A stretch of 64,000 nucleotides of DNA, from NCBI RefSeq assembly GCF_900148515.1, contig NZ_FRXN01000007.1, positions 62,001 to 126,000 on the forward strand. The letters are read 5' to 3'. The DNA comes from Algoriphagus zhangzhouensis (lineage in GTDB: Bacteria; Bacteroidota; Bacteroidia; Cytophagales; Cyclobacteriaceae). The position numbers and the translations under genes were made by a program. Below are positions 34,375 through 42,916 of this stretch, piece by piece. The notes under the pieces were generated by a model. It was given only the letters and a program-made list of their open reading frames with translations. It had not been told where the DNA came from and did not search any database. Each line of letters begins with the position of its first letter. Within the stretch, counting starts at the first letter, position 1.

Positions 34375-35001
34375 TTACTGCTTCTGAATTACTTGTTTAA
34401 CATAGTGAACGATCTTCCAACGATTTTCAGGAGTAATCTGAGAACCGTGAGCTCCCATTCTACCTTTTCCTTTAGTAATCACGTGGAAAATATGCCCTTC
34501 CGGCAAGTTGATGTATGCTCCACCTGTTAGGTTTGCAACACCACCGATGATTTCACCTACTTTTCCGTCACCTTGTCCTTTTTCACCGTGGCAAGCCACA
34601 CAATATTGTTCGAACAAAGTCTTTCCTTCTTTCAAAACTTCATCAGAAGAAGGGATAGGATTTTCGATTAGAGCTGCATCCTCCAATTGAAATTGCTTCA
34701 ATCTGTGAGGTAGCATCCCAGATTTATTTCTAGGAACAGTTCCTTCTACAGGCTCTCTCATATTCATATGATTCGGGTTGTAGACGTTACTGTTAAAGAA
34801 TTCACCTTTACCATCTTCTCTGGTAGACAACCACTGACCTTGATCTTCATTGACGATCTGAGTCAAAGGTTCGTAGGCTACAGAGTGATACATTTGAGGG
34901 GCGTATTCCAAACCCTGGTTGTCTCCTCCGGCTTTACAGCCAGCGAGCATCGCACCAAAAGCGGCAATCCCCAAGATACTTAGTGTTTTAGCAATCTTCA
35001 T
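34375..35001 (-). CDS. actE: Alternative complex III subunit ActE, monohaem cytochrome c
   Basis: This 208-aa lipoprotein (lipobox Cys22 in LAGC) has one haem c site, CVACH at residues 134-138, and a likely Met ligand in GRMGAHG. It receives electrons from ActA and can hand them to the oxidase. I choose the ATG at 35001, which gives a clean lipoprotein signal; the frame's earlier start at 35049 would add 16 residues that overlap actD. The gap to actD is then 10 nt. Confidence 0.94.
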   Translation of the reverse strand: MKIAKTLSILGIAAFGAMLAGCKAGGDNQGLEYAPQMYHSVAYEPLTQIVNEDQGQWLSTREDGKGEFFNSNVYNPNHMNMREPVEGTVPRNKSGMLPHRLKQFQLEDAALIENPIPSSDEVLKEGKTLFEQYCVACHGEKGQGDGKVGEIIGGVANLTGGAYINLPEGHIFHVITKGKGRMGAHGSQITPENRWKIVHYVKQVIQKQ

Positions 35002-35011
35002 ATTTTCAGAA

Positions 35012-35545
35012 TTACTCTTCAAAACTTTTATTATTAACCTCTGTAGCACCAGAAGACTTCAAAATCTCTTTGATCTTGTCTACTTCCAGAGCACTGTTAT
35101 TAGCGATATCAATTGCCATGATGTGCTTATCATCAGTACTTCTCACATCAAAAATGCGAGGCTGAGCCCAAGGCTTCAAATTGGAGCTGATCATAAACAC
35201 CCCAACCATACCAAATGCTGCTAGCAATACAGTCAATTCGAAAGTAACAGGAATGAAATCAGGGAAAGCAGCGAAGTCTTTACCACCAATGATCATAGGC
35301 CAATCAAATCTCATCATGTAAAACTGCATGGTCAATGCAAGTGTAGTTCCCAACATACCGAAAAGGAACGCTGCAATTGGAAGTCTACTTCTTTTATATC
35401 CCAATACATGCTCCAATCCGTGAATAGGATAAGGAGTATATACTTCGTGGATTTTCACTCCACTGGATCTAACCTCTTCGACAGCATGGAGAAGGACATC
35501 TTCGTCCTCGTACACTCCAAGAATAAAATGTGTATCTCTTTCCAT
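35012..35545 (-). CDS. actD: Alternative complex III subunit ActD (DUF3341)
   Basis: The 177-aa protein has a soluble ferredoxin-like N-terminal part (FILGVYEDEDVLLHAVEEVRSSG, YTPYPIHGLE), two central membrane helices (about 56-75 and 98-118) and a cytoplasmic C-terminus. This is the DUF3341 family, found as ActD in alternative complex III. It carries no cofactor. The gap to actC is 2 nt, and translation is probably coupled. Confidence 0.95.
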   Translation of the reverse strand: MERDTHFILGVYEDEDVLLHAVEEVRSSGVKIHEVYTPYPIHGLEHVLGYKRSRLPIAAFLFGMLGTTLALTMQFYMMRFDWPMIIGGKDFAAFPDFIPVTFELTVLLAAFGMVGVFMISSNLKPWAQPRIFDVRSTDDKHIMAIDIANNSALEVDKIKEILKSSGATEVNNKSFEE

Positions 35546-35547
35546 GA

Positions 35548-36912
35548 TTATTTAGCTGCTTTTTCAGATGAAGATTTCAATACAGACTTCACTTCCGCCA
35601 TGTTGATTACTGGGAAGAACTTCGCAAACAAGAAGAACAGAGTAAAGAACAAACCAAAAGTAAACAAGTAGACCCCTACGTCAGCCCAAGATGGGTAGAA
35701 CATCGCCCATGAAGAAGGCAAGAAGTCTCTGTGAAGGGAAGTAACGATAATTACAAATCGTTCGAACCACATACCGATGTTTACTACAATAGACAAAGCG
35801 AAAGTAGCCACGATAGAAGTTCTAATTTTCTTGAACCAGAATAGCTGAGGAGAGATTACGTTACAAGTCATCATAGACCAGTAAGCCCACCAGTAAGGTC
35901 CAGTTGCACGGTTGATAAATGCGTATTGTTCTGCTTCTACTCCAGAATACCAAGCGATGAAGAATTCTGTGATATAAGCGATACCTACAATAGATCCCGT
36001 GATAATAATTACAATGTTCATCAATTCGATGTGGCCCATTGTAATGTAATCTTCTAGCTTAAATACTTTTCTAGTGATGATCATCAAGGTCAATACCATG
36101 GCAAAACCTGAGAAAATCGCACCAGCAACGAAGTATGGAGGGAAGATGGTAGTGTGCCATCCAGGGATAACGGATGTAGCAAAGTCAAAGGATACGATCG
36201 TGTGAACTGAAAGTACCAATGGAGTTGCCAAACCTGCCAAGATCAAGGATACTGATTCATATCTCATCCAAGTTTTAGCAGCACCATCCCAACCAAATGA
36301 AAGCGCACCATAAATAGTTTTTCTCAAACCTGTCGCTCTGTCTCTGATGGTAGCGAAATCTGGGATCAAACCGATATACCAGAATACCAATGAAACTGAG
36401 AAGTAAGTAGAGATCGCAAATACGTCCCAAAGAAGCGGAGAGTTAAAGTTTACCCAAAGGGAACCAAAAGTGTTTGGCAATGGAAGAGCCCAATAAGCTC
36501 CCAACCAAGGACGACCCATGTGAAGAACTGGGAACATCGCCGCACAAATTACAGCGAAGATGGTCATCGCTTCAGCTGCTCTGTTGATAGAAGTTCTCCA
36601 CTTCTGTCTGAACAATAGCAATACTGCTGAAATCAATGTACCGGCGTGACCGATACCAACCCACCACACGAAGTTGGTGATATCCCAGGCCCAACCTACT
36701 GTTTTGTTCAAACCCCACATCCCGATGCCTTCCCAAACGGTGGCAGCAACGGCGATAAAGCCAATAGCCAAAGTACCTACAGCTGTTAAGAAGGCAAGGA
36801 ACCAAGCCAATGATGGTTTTCCTTCTACCTGCCGAGACACATCATGTGTCACGTCATGGTAGGTTTTGCCTCCGGTAACTAACGGCTGACGTACGGATGA
36901 AGTAACCTGCAT
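35548..36912 (-). CDS. actC: Alternative complex III subunit ActC (NrfD/PsrC family)
   Basis: This 454-aa integral membrane protein has about ten helices and the NrfD-type features around the quinol site (WWVGIGHAGTLISAVLLLFRQKWRTSINRAAEAM, LHMGRPW, YFVAGAIFSGFAM). It anchors ActA/ActB and provides the quinol-oxidising site and a possible proton path. It is related to ActF and lies 17 nt behind actB. Confidence 0.96.
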   Translation of the reverse strand: MQVTSSVRQPLVTGGKTYHDVTHDVSRQVEGKPSLAWFLAFLTAVGTLAIGFIAVAATVWEGIGMWGLNKTVGWAWDITNFVWWVGIGHAGTLISAVLLLFRQKWRTSINRAAEAMTIFAVICAAMFPVLHMGRPWLGAYWALPLPNTFGSLWVNFNSPLLWDVFAISTYFSVSLVFWYIGLIPDFATIRDRATGLRKTIYGALSFGWDGAAKTWMRYESVSLILAGLATPLVLSVHTIVSFDFATSVIPGWHTTIFPPYFVAGAIFSGFAMVLTLMIITRKVFKLEDYITMGHIELMNIVIIITGSIVGIAYITEFFIAWYSGVEAEQYAFINRATGPYWWAYWSMMTCNVISPQLFWFKKIRTSIVATFALSIVVNIGMWFERFVIIVTSLHRDFLPSSWAMFYPSWADVGVYLFTFGLFFTLFFLFAKFFPVINMAEVKSVLKSSSEKAAK

Positions 36913-36929
36913 AGTTTATAAAATTATGA

Positions 36930-39900
36930 TTACGCTTCGTTTTTCTCTTTATTTCTGATTTTCGTAAAGTACCATACGTTTGGACTCACATTGATTTCCT
37001 CCAATACGTGGTATGCTCTTTCCTCATTTACTTCTTTCAAAGCAGAAGTACTGTTGTCTTCTATTTTCAACATTTGAGAAACTTTACTGTTTGGATCATT
37101 CATGTCTCCAAATACTAGAGCATCAGTAGGACAAGCCACAGCACAAGCTACATTGACATCTCCATCCTGAACCTTACGCTTTTCACGTTTCGCAGCCAGT
37201 TTACCAGCTTGAATACGCTGAACACAAAGTGAACATTTCTCCATCACACCACGTGCTCTGACAGTCACATCTGGGTTCAATACCATTTTACCCAAATCAC
37301 TGTTTTGAGCTACGTTAACTCCGGCAAAGTCCTTATTGTCATGGTATTTGAACCAGTTGAATCGACGAACTTTGTAAGGACAGTTGTTGGCACAATATCT
37401 AGTACCGATACATCTGTTGTAAGTCATTTGGTTAAGACCTTCTGTGGAGTGTGTAGTCGCAGCTACCGGACATACAGTCTCACAAGGAGCATTGTTACAA
37501 TGCTGACACATCATCGGTTGGAAAGTAACCTCAGGGTTAGTAGATGCTACTTCCATTCCTTCCAAATCATCAGCTGGTGCGTCAGAAGAATAATAACGGT
37601 CAATTCTGATCCAAGCCATTTCTCTTCTATTCAACACTTCTTGCTTACCTACAACTGCCACGTTGTTTTCAACTTGACAAGCCACAGAACAAGCAGAACA
37701 TCCGATACAGGAGTTCATGTCGATAGCCAATCCCCAGTGATGCTGGCTGTATTTGTGCCCACTCCACAAGGAGATCTTGGATGGCTTTATAAATTCACCG
37801 TCTTTATAGATTTCAGGCTTATATCTACCAGCAGAAGCATCTTGCTTATATTCTGCCAAAGTAGCTTCCTGAATTACGTTTTCACGTCCCATGAAAGTTT
37901 GGTGAGTTTGAGTTCTAGCGATTTTATAAGAATCACCAGTCACTGCAACCTCAACACCTGAAGTAATATCGAAATTAACAAAACCAGCAGAAGCGTCTAG
38001 AAGGTCATAAGCATTAACACCTACGCCATCAGCAACTCTACCAGCTTTAGTTCTACCGTAACCCAAAGCCAAACCGAACGTACCGTCTGCCTGACCTGGT
38101 TGGATCAAGATTGGAACGATCAAAGACTTTCCGTTTACAGTAATTTGAGCTTTCTGAGTGTTTTCTTCAAACATGGTTACTCCATTGTCAGAAGCCCATT
38201 TTTGAGAAACAGTCAAATAGTTATCCCAAGTAGCCTTAGTGATTGGATCTGGCATTTCTTGCAACCAAGGAATGTTTGCAAATGTACCGCTACCAATACC
38301 TACTTTGGTATAGATCACTAGTTCAGCAGCAGGGCTAGCAGCAGCGTAAGTTTTACCTACAGCAGCAGCGGCAGCAGCTACATCACCCACAGGAGCAAGA
38401 GCTTCAGCAGATTTTTCTAGTTTGTAAACACCATTGTAAAGAGCCTGATCCCAGAATTCCTGGAAGTTTCCACCTGTTTCAGTTTGAGTAAACATACCCG
38501 CTTCCCAATTTTGACGAAGGAAATCATAATAGTTTACACCTGCACCTGCCCAAGTCAAGAATGAATCTTGAGCCTGACGAGTGTCAAACAAAGGAGAAAT
38601 AGTAGGCTGAGAAAGAGAGAAATGACCCAATTTAGGTTCGAAGTCATTCCAAGACTCCAAGAAGTTATGATCTGGAGCTACATATTGTACTAGAGAAGCA
38701 GTCTCGTCCAAAGTACCGTTCGTTGCCACACTTACTTTAGCAGCTGCGATACCTTCAGCGATCTCAGCACCTCTTGCAAAATCATAAACCGGGTTACAGT
38801 TGTAGAATACAACTCCACCAACTCTACCGCCTTTCAAATCAGAAACAAATTGATTCATTTTAGAATCGTCACCTTTTCTGAAATTAGCAGGAGTAGCGAA
38901 ATCAACAGTAACGCCATTGTTACCCAACAATTCGTTGATTGCGTGAATTACAACCTGAACGTTAGGATCATTGGAGCCTGAAACTACCAAAGACGCTCCT
39001 TTAGAAGCCCAAAGGTCATTTGCAGCCATTTCCAAATGTGCAATTTCAACAGCAGGAGCAGATACAGTAGCAGCACCGGCTTTCTTTGCAATTGCATTAT
39101 ATAAAGCCAAAACAGCCAATCCGCTTTGAGAAGCTTTGATTGGAGTTCTGTAGTCAGCGTTAGCACCAGCAAGAGACAAGTTAGACTCAAACTGATAATG
39201 ACGAGACATTACAGGCTTTTCTTTAGAAATTTTTCTAGTCTTTGCATATTGACCAGCAAATTCAATTGGAGAAATCCAAGTTCCCAGGAAGTCAGCTCCG
39301 AAAGAAACGATTGTGTTTGCTTTGTCAAATGAATAGGAAGGAAGAACAGCAGCTCCGTAATAAGTTTCGGAAGCCTTTGTGATACCATAGTTAGAGATTG
39401 GGTCATACATGATCACCTCAGCTCCACCTACTGCTTCAGAAAGCAGATTCAAAGACTCCAAAGTACTTGGAGAAAGAATGGTATTTGCTACAATCTTCAC
39501 ATTTCCAGCAGCAGCCAATTTAGATTTAACTTCGGCATCCAAAGTTTTCCAATCAGTCTTTTGTCCAGCAGCCATAGGGCCGGTTAGACGCTGCTTATCA
39601 TAAAGAGAAAGTACAGACGCCTCTACGATAGCGTTTACTTTACCTTTATTAATAGGAGAAAGATCGTTACCATCGATTTTGATAGGACGACCTTCTCTTG
39701 TTTTCACAACCACAGAAGCGTAATCACCTCCGGATGTAAAAGTTGATGCGTAATAGTTAGGGATAGATGGGTTAACATCTACTGGCTTATTCACATAAGG
39801 AATAGCTTTTCTGACAGGAGCCTCACAAGCTGCCAAAGAAGCAGCTGCTAAGCTAAAGCCCATTAATTTTAGAAAATCCCTTCTGGAAGCACTGCCATCC

Positions 39901-40013
39901 TCGCCCAATGCGGAAGGAAGCTCAGGAAATTCCCTGTCGGCATGCTTTACAAACTCTGGATCGTTGTTGAGCTGCTCAAGCCCTTTCCAGTATGTTTTTT
40001 TATTTTCCTTCAT
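36930..40013 (-). CDS. actB: Alternative complex III subunit ActB, Mo-oxidoreductase-like with Fe-S domain
   Basis: This 1027-aa protein fuses a molybdopterin-oxidoreductase-like domain (about 70-740), which in ActB has lost its cofactor, with a C-terminal ferredoxin-like domain. The N-terminus has a twin-arginine-type sequence, SRRDFLKLMGF (Arg44-Arg45), placed after an unusual cytoplasmic-looking leader, and LAAC with Cys63, a lipobox-like site. The Fe-S domain has four Cys groups (CIGCSACSVAC; CQHCNNAPCETVC; CIGTRYCANNC; CSLCVQRI with CAVACP), enough for three [4Fe-4S] and one [3Fe-4S] clusters as known for ActB. It passes electrons to ActA haems. Confidence 0.96.
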   Translation of the reverse strand: MKENKKTYWKGLEQLNNDPEFVKHADREFPELPSALGEDGSASRRDFLKLMGFSLAAASLAACEAPVRKAIPYVNKPVDVNPSIPNYYASTFTSGGDYASVVVKTREGRPIKIDGNDLSPINKGKVNAIVEASVLSLYDKQRLTGPMAAGQKTDWKTLDAEVKSKLAAAGNVKIVANTILSPSTLESLNLLSEAVGGAEVIMYDPISNYGITKASETYYGAAVLPSYSFDKANTIVSFGADFLGTWISPIEFAGQYAKTRKISKEKPVMSRHYQFESNLSLAGANADYRTPIKASQSGLAVLALYNAIAKKAGAATVSAPAVEIAHLEMAANDLWASKGASLVVSGSNDPNVQVVIHAINELLGNNGVTVDFATPANFRKGDDSKMNQFVSDLKGGRVGGVVFYNCNPVYDFARGAEIAEGIAAAKVSVATNGTLDETASLVQYVAPDHNFLESWNDFEPKLGHFSLSQPTISPLFDTRQAQDSFLTWAGAGVNYYDFLRQNWEAGMFTQTETGGNFQEFWDQALYNGVYKLEKSAEALAPVGDVAAAAAAVGKTYAAASPAAELVIYTKVGIGSGTFANIPWLQEMPDPITKATWDNYLTVSQKWASDNGVTMFEENTQKAQITVNGKSLIVPILIQPGQADGTFGLALGYGRTKAGRVADGVGVNAYDLLDASAGFVNFDITSGVEVAVTGDSYKIARTQTHQTFMGRENVIQEATLAEYKQDASAGRYKPEIYKDGEFIKPSKISLWSGHKYSQHHWGLAIDMNSCIGCSACSVACQVENNVAVVGKQEVLNRREMAWIRIDRYYSSDAPADDLEGMEVASTNPEVTFQPMMCQHCNNAPCETVCPVAATTHSTEGLNQMTYNRCIGTRYCANNCPYKVRRFNWFKYHDNKDFAGVNVAQNSDLGKMVLNPDVTVRARGVMEKCSLCVQRIQAGKLAAKREKRKVQDGDVNVACAVACPTDALVFGDMNDPNSKVSQMLKIEDNSTSALKEVNEERAYHVLEEINVSPNVWYFTKIRNKEKNEA

Positions 40014-40049
40014 TGTATGATCTAGGAATGAATTTGCGAAATGAATGAA

Positions 40050-41312
40050 TTAATAGTGGCACTTAGCACATTCCAAACCTCCGATGTCTTTCACTTTCAA
40101 AGCATCTTTAGAGTCTGAGTGCAATTGAACCAATTTGTCATAGTACTCATTGCCCTGAGAATTGATCTCAGTATTTCTATGGCAATCAATACACCAGCCC
40201 ATGGTCAAAGCCGAATGTTGCCTTACCACTTCCATTTCCTGAATTGGACCATGACAGGTCTGACATTCAATTCCTCCCACTTTCACGTGCTGTGAGTGGT
40301 TGAAATATGCCAAATCAGGAAGGTTGTGTACACGTACCCATTCAATTGGTTTATTATTATCTACCGCATCGTAGATTTTCTGAATTTCTGGAGAGATACC
40401 ATCTTTTCCTTGAACATTCTGAACGTGCGTGTGACAGTTCATACAAATGTTTGGAGATGGAATGTTTGCAGATCGGCCGATCTCAACACCAGTATGGCAA
40501 TACTGACACTGGATCTCTAAGGTACCTGCATGCAATGCGTGAGAGTAAGCGATCGGCTGAGTTGGAGCATATCCTTGCTGAACACCAACAGAATACAATC
40601 CGTCAATTGCTGTTTTAGCAACCAATGCAATAACCAATGCTGTTACAATGATTACGAATCCATCGCTTTTCAAAAGTTTACCTAACTCAAATTTCTGAGA
40701 AACAAACTCTTTGTCGTCAGCATCAAGATCTTGCTTATTGATGTACTTGGTCAAGACTGAGATAATCAATCCCAATACAATCAGGATCAATAACAACACA
40801 ATCACAAGAACAACAACGATCACTGTCAAGTATTCGGTAGGAATACCTCCACCAGCAGCAACAGCACCTTCACCTCCTGCAGCTGTAGCAGCAGCAGCGG
40901 CTGGATCAACCTTATCACCAAATTCGATGTAAGAAAGAAGATTGTTCAAATCATCATCAGACAAGAAAGTGTGCGCAGGCATCACCGTGTTGTTGAACTC
41001 GGCAAACAATGCAGTTGCATACTCATCACCTGAAGCAATGACTGCAGAAGAGTTTTTGATAAAGCTCTTTGCCCATTCAGCGGATTGTCTATCAGTGACA
41101 CCTCTAAGGGCTGGACCAATCATCTTTTGATCCAGTTTGTGGCAGGTTTTACAATTCGCGTTGAAGACTGATTTACCTGCTGCAATTGCTTCGTCGCTTT
41201 CGACTACTGCCGGATCTGCAGCAAAAACCTGCGTACCGATCAAGAAGAAAAACAGCACTGCCAGCGTGTGGAAATTCAATCGAACCCCTACTAACGAGCG
41301 TTTGGATAACAT
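40050..41312 (-). CDS. actA: Alternative complex III subunit ActA, six-haem cytochrome c with N-terminal monohaem domain
   Basis: The 420-aa protein has a signal peptide (ends VFAA, residue 32) and a class I cytochrome c domain with CKTCH at 54-58 and Met111. An Ala/Gly-rich linker (136-156) and two membrane helices (162-190 and 217-236) follow. The canonical ActA part has five CxxCH sites at 269-273, 290-294, 350-354, 374-378 and 415-419, the last ending one residue before the C-terminus. The standard ActA is pentahaem, so the first domain is an added sixth haem. It is the first gene of the Act-oxidase operon, with a good promoter. Confidence 0.95.
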   Translation of the reverse strand: MLSKRSLVGVRLNFHTLAVLFFFLIGTQVFAADPAVVESDEAIAAGKSVFNANCKTCHKLDQKMIGPALRGVTDRQSAEWAKSFIKNSSAVIASGDEYATALFAEFNNTVMPAHTFLSDDDLNNLLSYIEFGDKVDPAAAAATAAGGEGAVAAGGGIPTEYLTVIVVVLVIVLLLILIVLGLIISVLTKYINKQDLDADDKEFVSQKFELGKLLKSDGFVIIVTALVIALVAKTAIDGLYSVGVQQGYAPTQPIAYSHALHAGTLEIQCQYCHTGVEIGRSANIPSPNICMNCHTHVQNVQGKDGISPEIQKIYDAVDNNKPIEWVRVHNLPDLAYFNHSQHVKVGGIECQTCHGPIQEMEVVRQHSALTMGWCIDCHRNTEINSQGNEYYDKLVQLHSDSKDALKVKDIGGLECAKCHY

Positions 41313-41348
41313 ATTATAGCTAATTAAATAGTTTAACCGGTTTTAAAT

Positions 41349-41376
41349 AACCCCTGCAAAGGTAGTACCCGGGGTT
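41349..41376. promoter_or_regulatory. Inverted repeat across the actA -7 box (possible operator)
   Basis: AACCCC at 41349-41354 and GGGGTT at 41371-41376 form an interrupted palindrome centred on the TACCTTTG box. It could be a repressor or activator site, or the hairpin of the very start of the transcript. I found no known consensus to match. Confidence 0.35.
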
Positions 41377-41387
41377 TATTTTTCAAA
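41357..41387 (-). promoter_or_regulatory. Promoter of the Act-cytochrome oxidase operon
   Basis: On the minus strand, TTTG at 41387-41384, a 19-nt spacer and TACCTTTG at 41364-41357 match the Bacteroidota vegetative promoter. The actA ATG is 45 nt downstream. Genes from actA to subunit IV (41.3 to 26.4 kb) run the same way with gaps of 0-36 nt and no internal terminator, so this promoter probably drives 12 genes. Confidence 0.7.
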
Positions 41388-41632
41388 CAAGAGATAATTT
41401 GGAATGACAAATCAAAAGGAATTCTAAATAAGCCCCTATTTTACTGATATTCAACTTTTTAAATAGATTAATATTCTAACTTATTTATTTAGAATCTTTA
41501 TAAATAGAGGTGGCTTTGTGTCATTTTGGTACAGTTTGAAAAATCAAGAAAAACCTAAGTTTTTTTTTACCGTTCAAACAAAACTTGGCAGAAATAAATA
41601 TCCGATTTTGCGAAAAAATCTCGATTCCATTT

Positions 41633-41662
41633 TTGCTTCAGAACCATTAATTCCTACATTTG
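41633..41662 (+). promoter_or_regulatory. tRNA-Cys promoter
   Basis: TTG at 41633-41635, a 19-nt spacer and TACATTTG at 41655-41662 form a full consensus promoter 16 nt before the tRNA. The stretch 41390-41630 upstream is AT-rich and shows no supported gene; a 60-aa reading frame there runs into the tRNA and is unlikely to be real. Confidence 0.7.
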
Positions 41663-41678
41663 CATTCCGATTTCAACG

Positions 41679-41752
41679 GGTCGCGTGGCCGAGCGGCTAG
41701 GCAGAGGTCTGCAAAACCTTGTACAGCGGTTCGAATCCGCTCGCGACCTCCA
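41679..41752 (+). tRNA. tRNA-Cys (GCA)
   Basis: A full cloverleaf: acceptor stem GGTCGCG/CGCGACC, anticodon stem GAGGT/ACCTT with loop CTGCAAA (anticodon GCA), T-arm AGCGG-TTCGAAT-CCGCT, discriminator T (as usual for tRNA-Cys) and an encoded CCA at 41750-41752. Length 74 nt including CCA. It has its own promoter and terminator, and its 3' half has been copied downstream. Confidence 0.96.
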
Positions 41753-41756
41753 TTTA

Positions 41757-41787
41757 AAAGCATCCTTCAAAGGGTGCTTTTTTTTAT
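41757..41787 (+). terminator. tRNA-Cys terminator
   Basis: AAAGCATCC pairs with GGGTGCTTT (one T-G pair) around a short loop, followed by a run of T. It is repeated with small changes at about 41892-41920 and 42026-42055 in the tandem array. Confidence 0.88.
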
Positions 41788-41890
41788 TTCAGCCCAATTC
41801 TTCTTCAAAAAACCTTGGACAGCAGTTCGAACCTTCCTTGGAAGCATTGCTTGCCTGCTGAAGGCAGGTCCGCTATCGCGACCTCTATAT

Positions 41891-41920
41891 AAAAGCATCC
41901 GTAAAGGGTGCTTTTTTTTA
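41891..41920 (+). terminator. Duplicated terminator, array copy 1
   Basis: AAAGCATCC and GGGTGCTTT around GTAAA, then T-run. The stem is unchanged from the tRNA terminator, so it should still work. Confidence 0.7.
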
Positions 41921-42024
41921 TTTCAACCCAATTCTTCTTTAAAAAACCTTGGACAGCAGTTCGAACCTTCCTTGCAAACGTTGTTTGCCTGCTGAAGGCA
42001 GGTCCGCTATCGCGACCTCCATTT

Positions 42025-42056
42025 AAAAGTATCCTATAAAGGGTGCTTTTTTTTAT
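42025..42056 (+). terminator. Duplicated terminator, array copy 2
   Basis: AAAGTATCC and GGGTGCTTT; the C to T change in the left arm keeps pairing as T-G. T-run present. Confidence 0.65.
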
Positions 42057-42264
42057 TTCAACCCAATTCTTCTTCAAAAAACCTTGGACAGCAGTTCGAA
42101 CCTTCCTTGGAAGCCTTGCTATTTTTCCGAATGTAGACCTTCTATCTCATCCTTTATCAAAGCGATCCCTAAAATCAGGCATTAAAATAAAACCAGAATT
42201 GATCCGTGGAGACACGGATATGGGCTGTTGGGATGATTTTCTTCGATCATCTACTTATAGAAAC

Positions 42265-42288
42265 AAAAAAGCATCTTTAAAAAGATGC
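42265..42288 (-). terminator. Terminator after the paired barrel genes
   Basis: GCATCTTT and AAAGATGC (42271-42288) form an 8-bp stem; on the minus strand the T-tract follows (42265-42270). The stretch 42121-42264 has nothing else I can support. Confidence 0.85.
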
Positions 42289-42313
42289 CATTTGATATTA
42301 GTTTCGTCAATTT

Positions 42314-42892
42314 CTATTTGATTTGATAAGCGACTTCGAACCTCAATCCAAATTCCATTACATTTCTTTTGCGACTTGGAAAATCATAAAGAATCACTCC
42401 ATGTCTTTTGAAATTTGGAATTAGTGCAAAACGGATTCGGTCTACCTGATACTTTCCTCCTACACCAATTTGATACCCGATCCCGCTTTGATTTAAATAA
42501 TCACTATCAGAAAGCTGAAAATCAAAAACGGGTCCAGCTGTGACAAAGCCAAAAGGGAGGAATGAATAGCTTCCTAAGACTGGGATAGACAATAATGAGA
42601 AGTCCTCCGTTCTTACCGGTAAATCCAAACCCGGAGCAGGAGTGATAATATGGTCTGCTTTAGCAGAATAGATCCCCGTATGCAATTCCCATTTTTCATT
42701 CCAGGATTTGGAAAAATTCAAACCAAGAACCCGATATTTCTGAAGGTCAAGACTTGCTCCTCCGTATGTCTCAGATTGATCAACTAGTGCACTTGAAATC
42801 TCCACATGAGTTCCAACTCTCAAAGAAGATTGAGCAATGGAAATTGACAAAGCCAAAAAGAAAGAAGCAGCTATGAGAAAAGTCTTTTTCAC
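42314..42892 (-). CDS. Small outer-membrane beta-barrel protein (paralogue 1)
   Basis: The 192-aa protein has a signal peptide (ends ISIAQ, residue 20) and eight or so amphipathic strands, the size of an OmpW/OprF-like eight-stranded barrel. Conserved stretches with the gene upstream include LPFGFVTAGPVFDF, QSGIGYQIGVGGKYQ and RFALIPNFKRH. The N-terminal half is less alike (ALVDQS here against ELVDSS). No ligand can be assigned. It lies 24 nt behind its paralogue and before a terminator, so both are co-transcribed. Confidence 0.82.
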   Translation of the reverse strand: MKKTFLIAASFFLALSISIAQSSLRVGTHVEISSALVDQSETYGGASLDLQKYRVLGLNFSKSWNEKWELHTGIYSAKADHIITPAPGLDLPVRTEDFSLLSIPVLGSYSFLPFGFVTAGPVFDFQLSDSDYLNQSGIGYQIGVGGKYQVDRIRFALIPNFKRHGVILYDFPSRKRNVMEFGLRFEVAYQIK

Positions 42893-42916
42893 ATCAACTA
42901 AAATTAAAAGAACAGC

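Larger units (their letters stand above)
41717..42120 (+). repeat. Tandem array derived from the 3' half of tRNA-Cys and its terminator
   Basis: A unit of 134-135 bp follows the tRNA. Each copy starts with CCTTGGACAGCAGTTCGAA (at 41813, 41947 and 42082), a near match to the tRNA's anticodon-arm 3' strand and T-arm (41717). A 37-nt insertion comes next (41832-41868 in copy 1), containing the hairpin CCTGC-TGAAG-GCAGG. The remaining T-stem and acceptor 3' strand TCGCGACCTC (41876, 42010) and a copy of the tRNA terminator follow. Copies 1 and 2 are complete; copy 3 stops inside the insertion near 42120. None has the 5' acceptor half, so none can be a tRNA. Open frames over the array simply follow its period. 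Confidence 0.9.

Noticed and set aside
41717..42120. CRISPR array
   Set aside because: The units are 134-135 bp, made of tRNA and terminator sequence, with no short repeat/unique spacer pattern and no cas genes.
41679..42320. Integrated element at tRNA-Cys
   Set aside because: No integrase, phage or conjugation gene follows; only copied tRNA 3' sequence, so at most a remnant.
41660..42321. Reading frames of 90-111 aa over the tRNA-Cys repeat array, on both strands
   Set aside because: They are repetitive because the DNA is; they contain tRNA and terminator sequence and show no protein-like composition.
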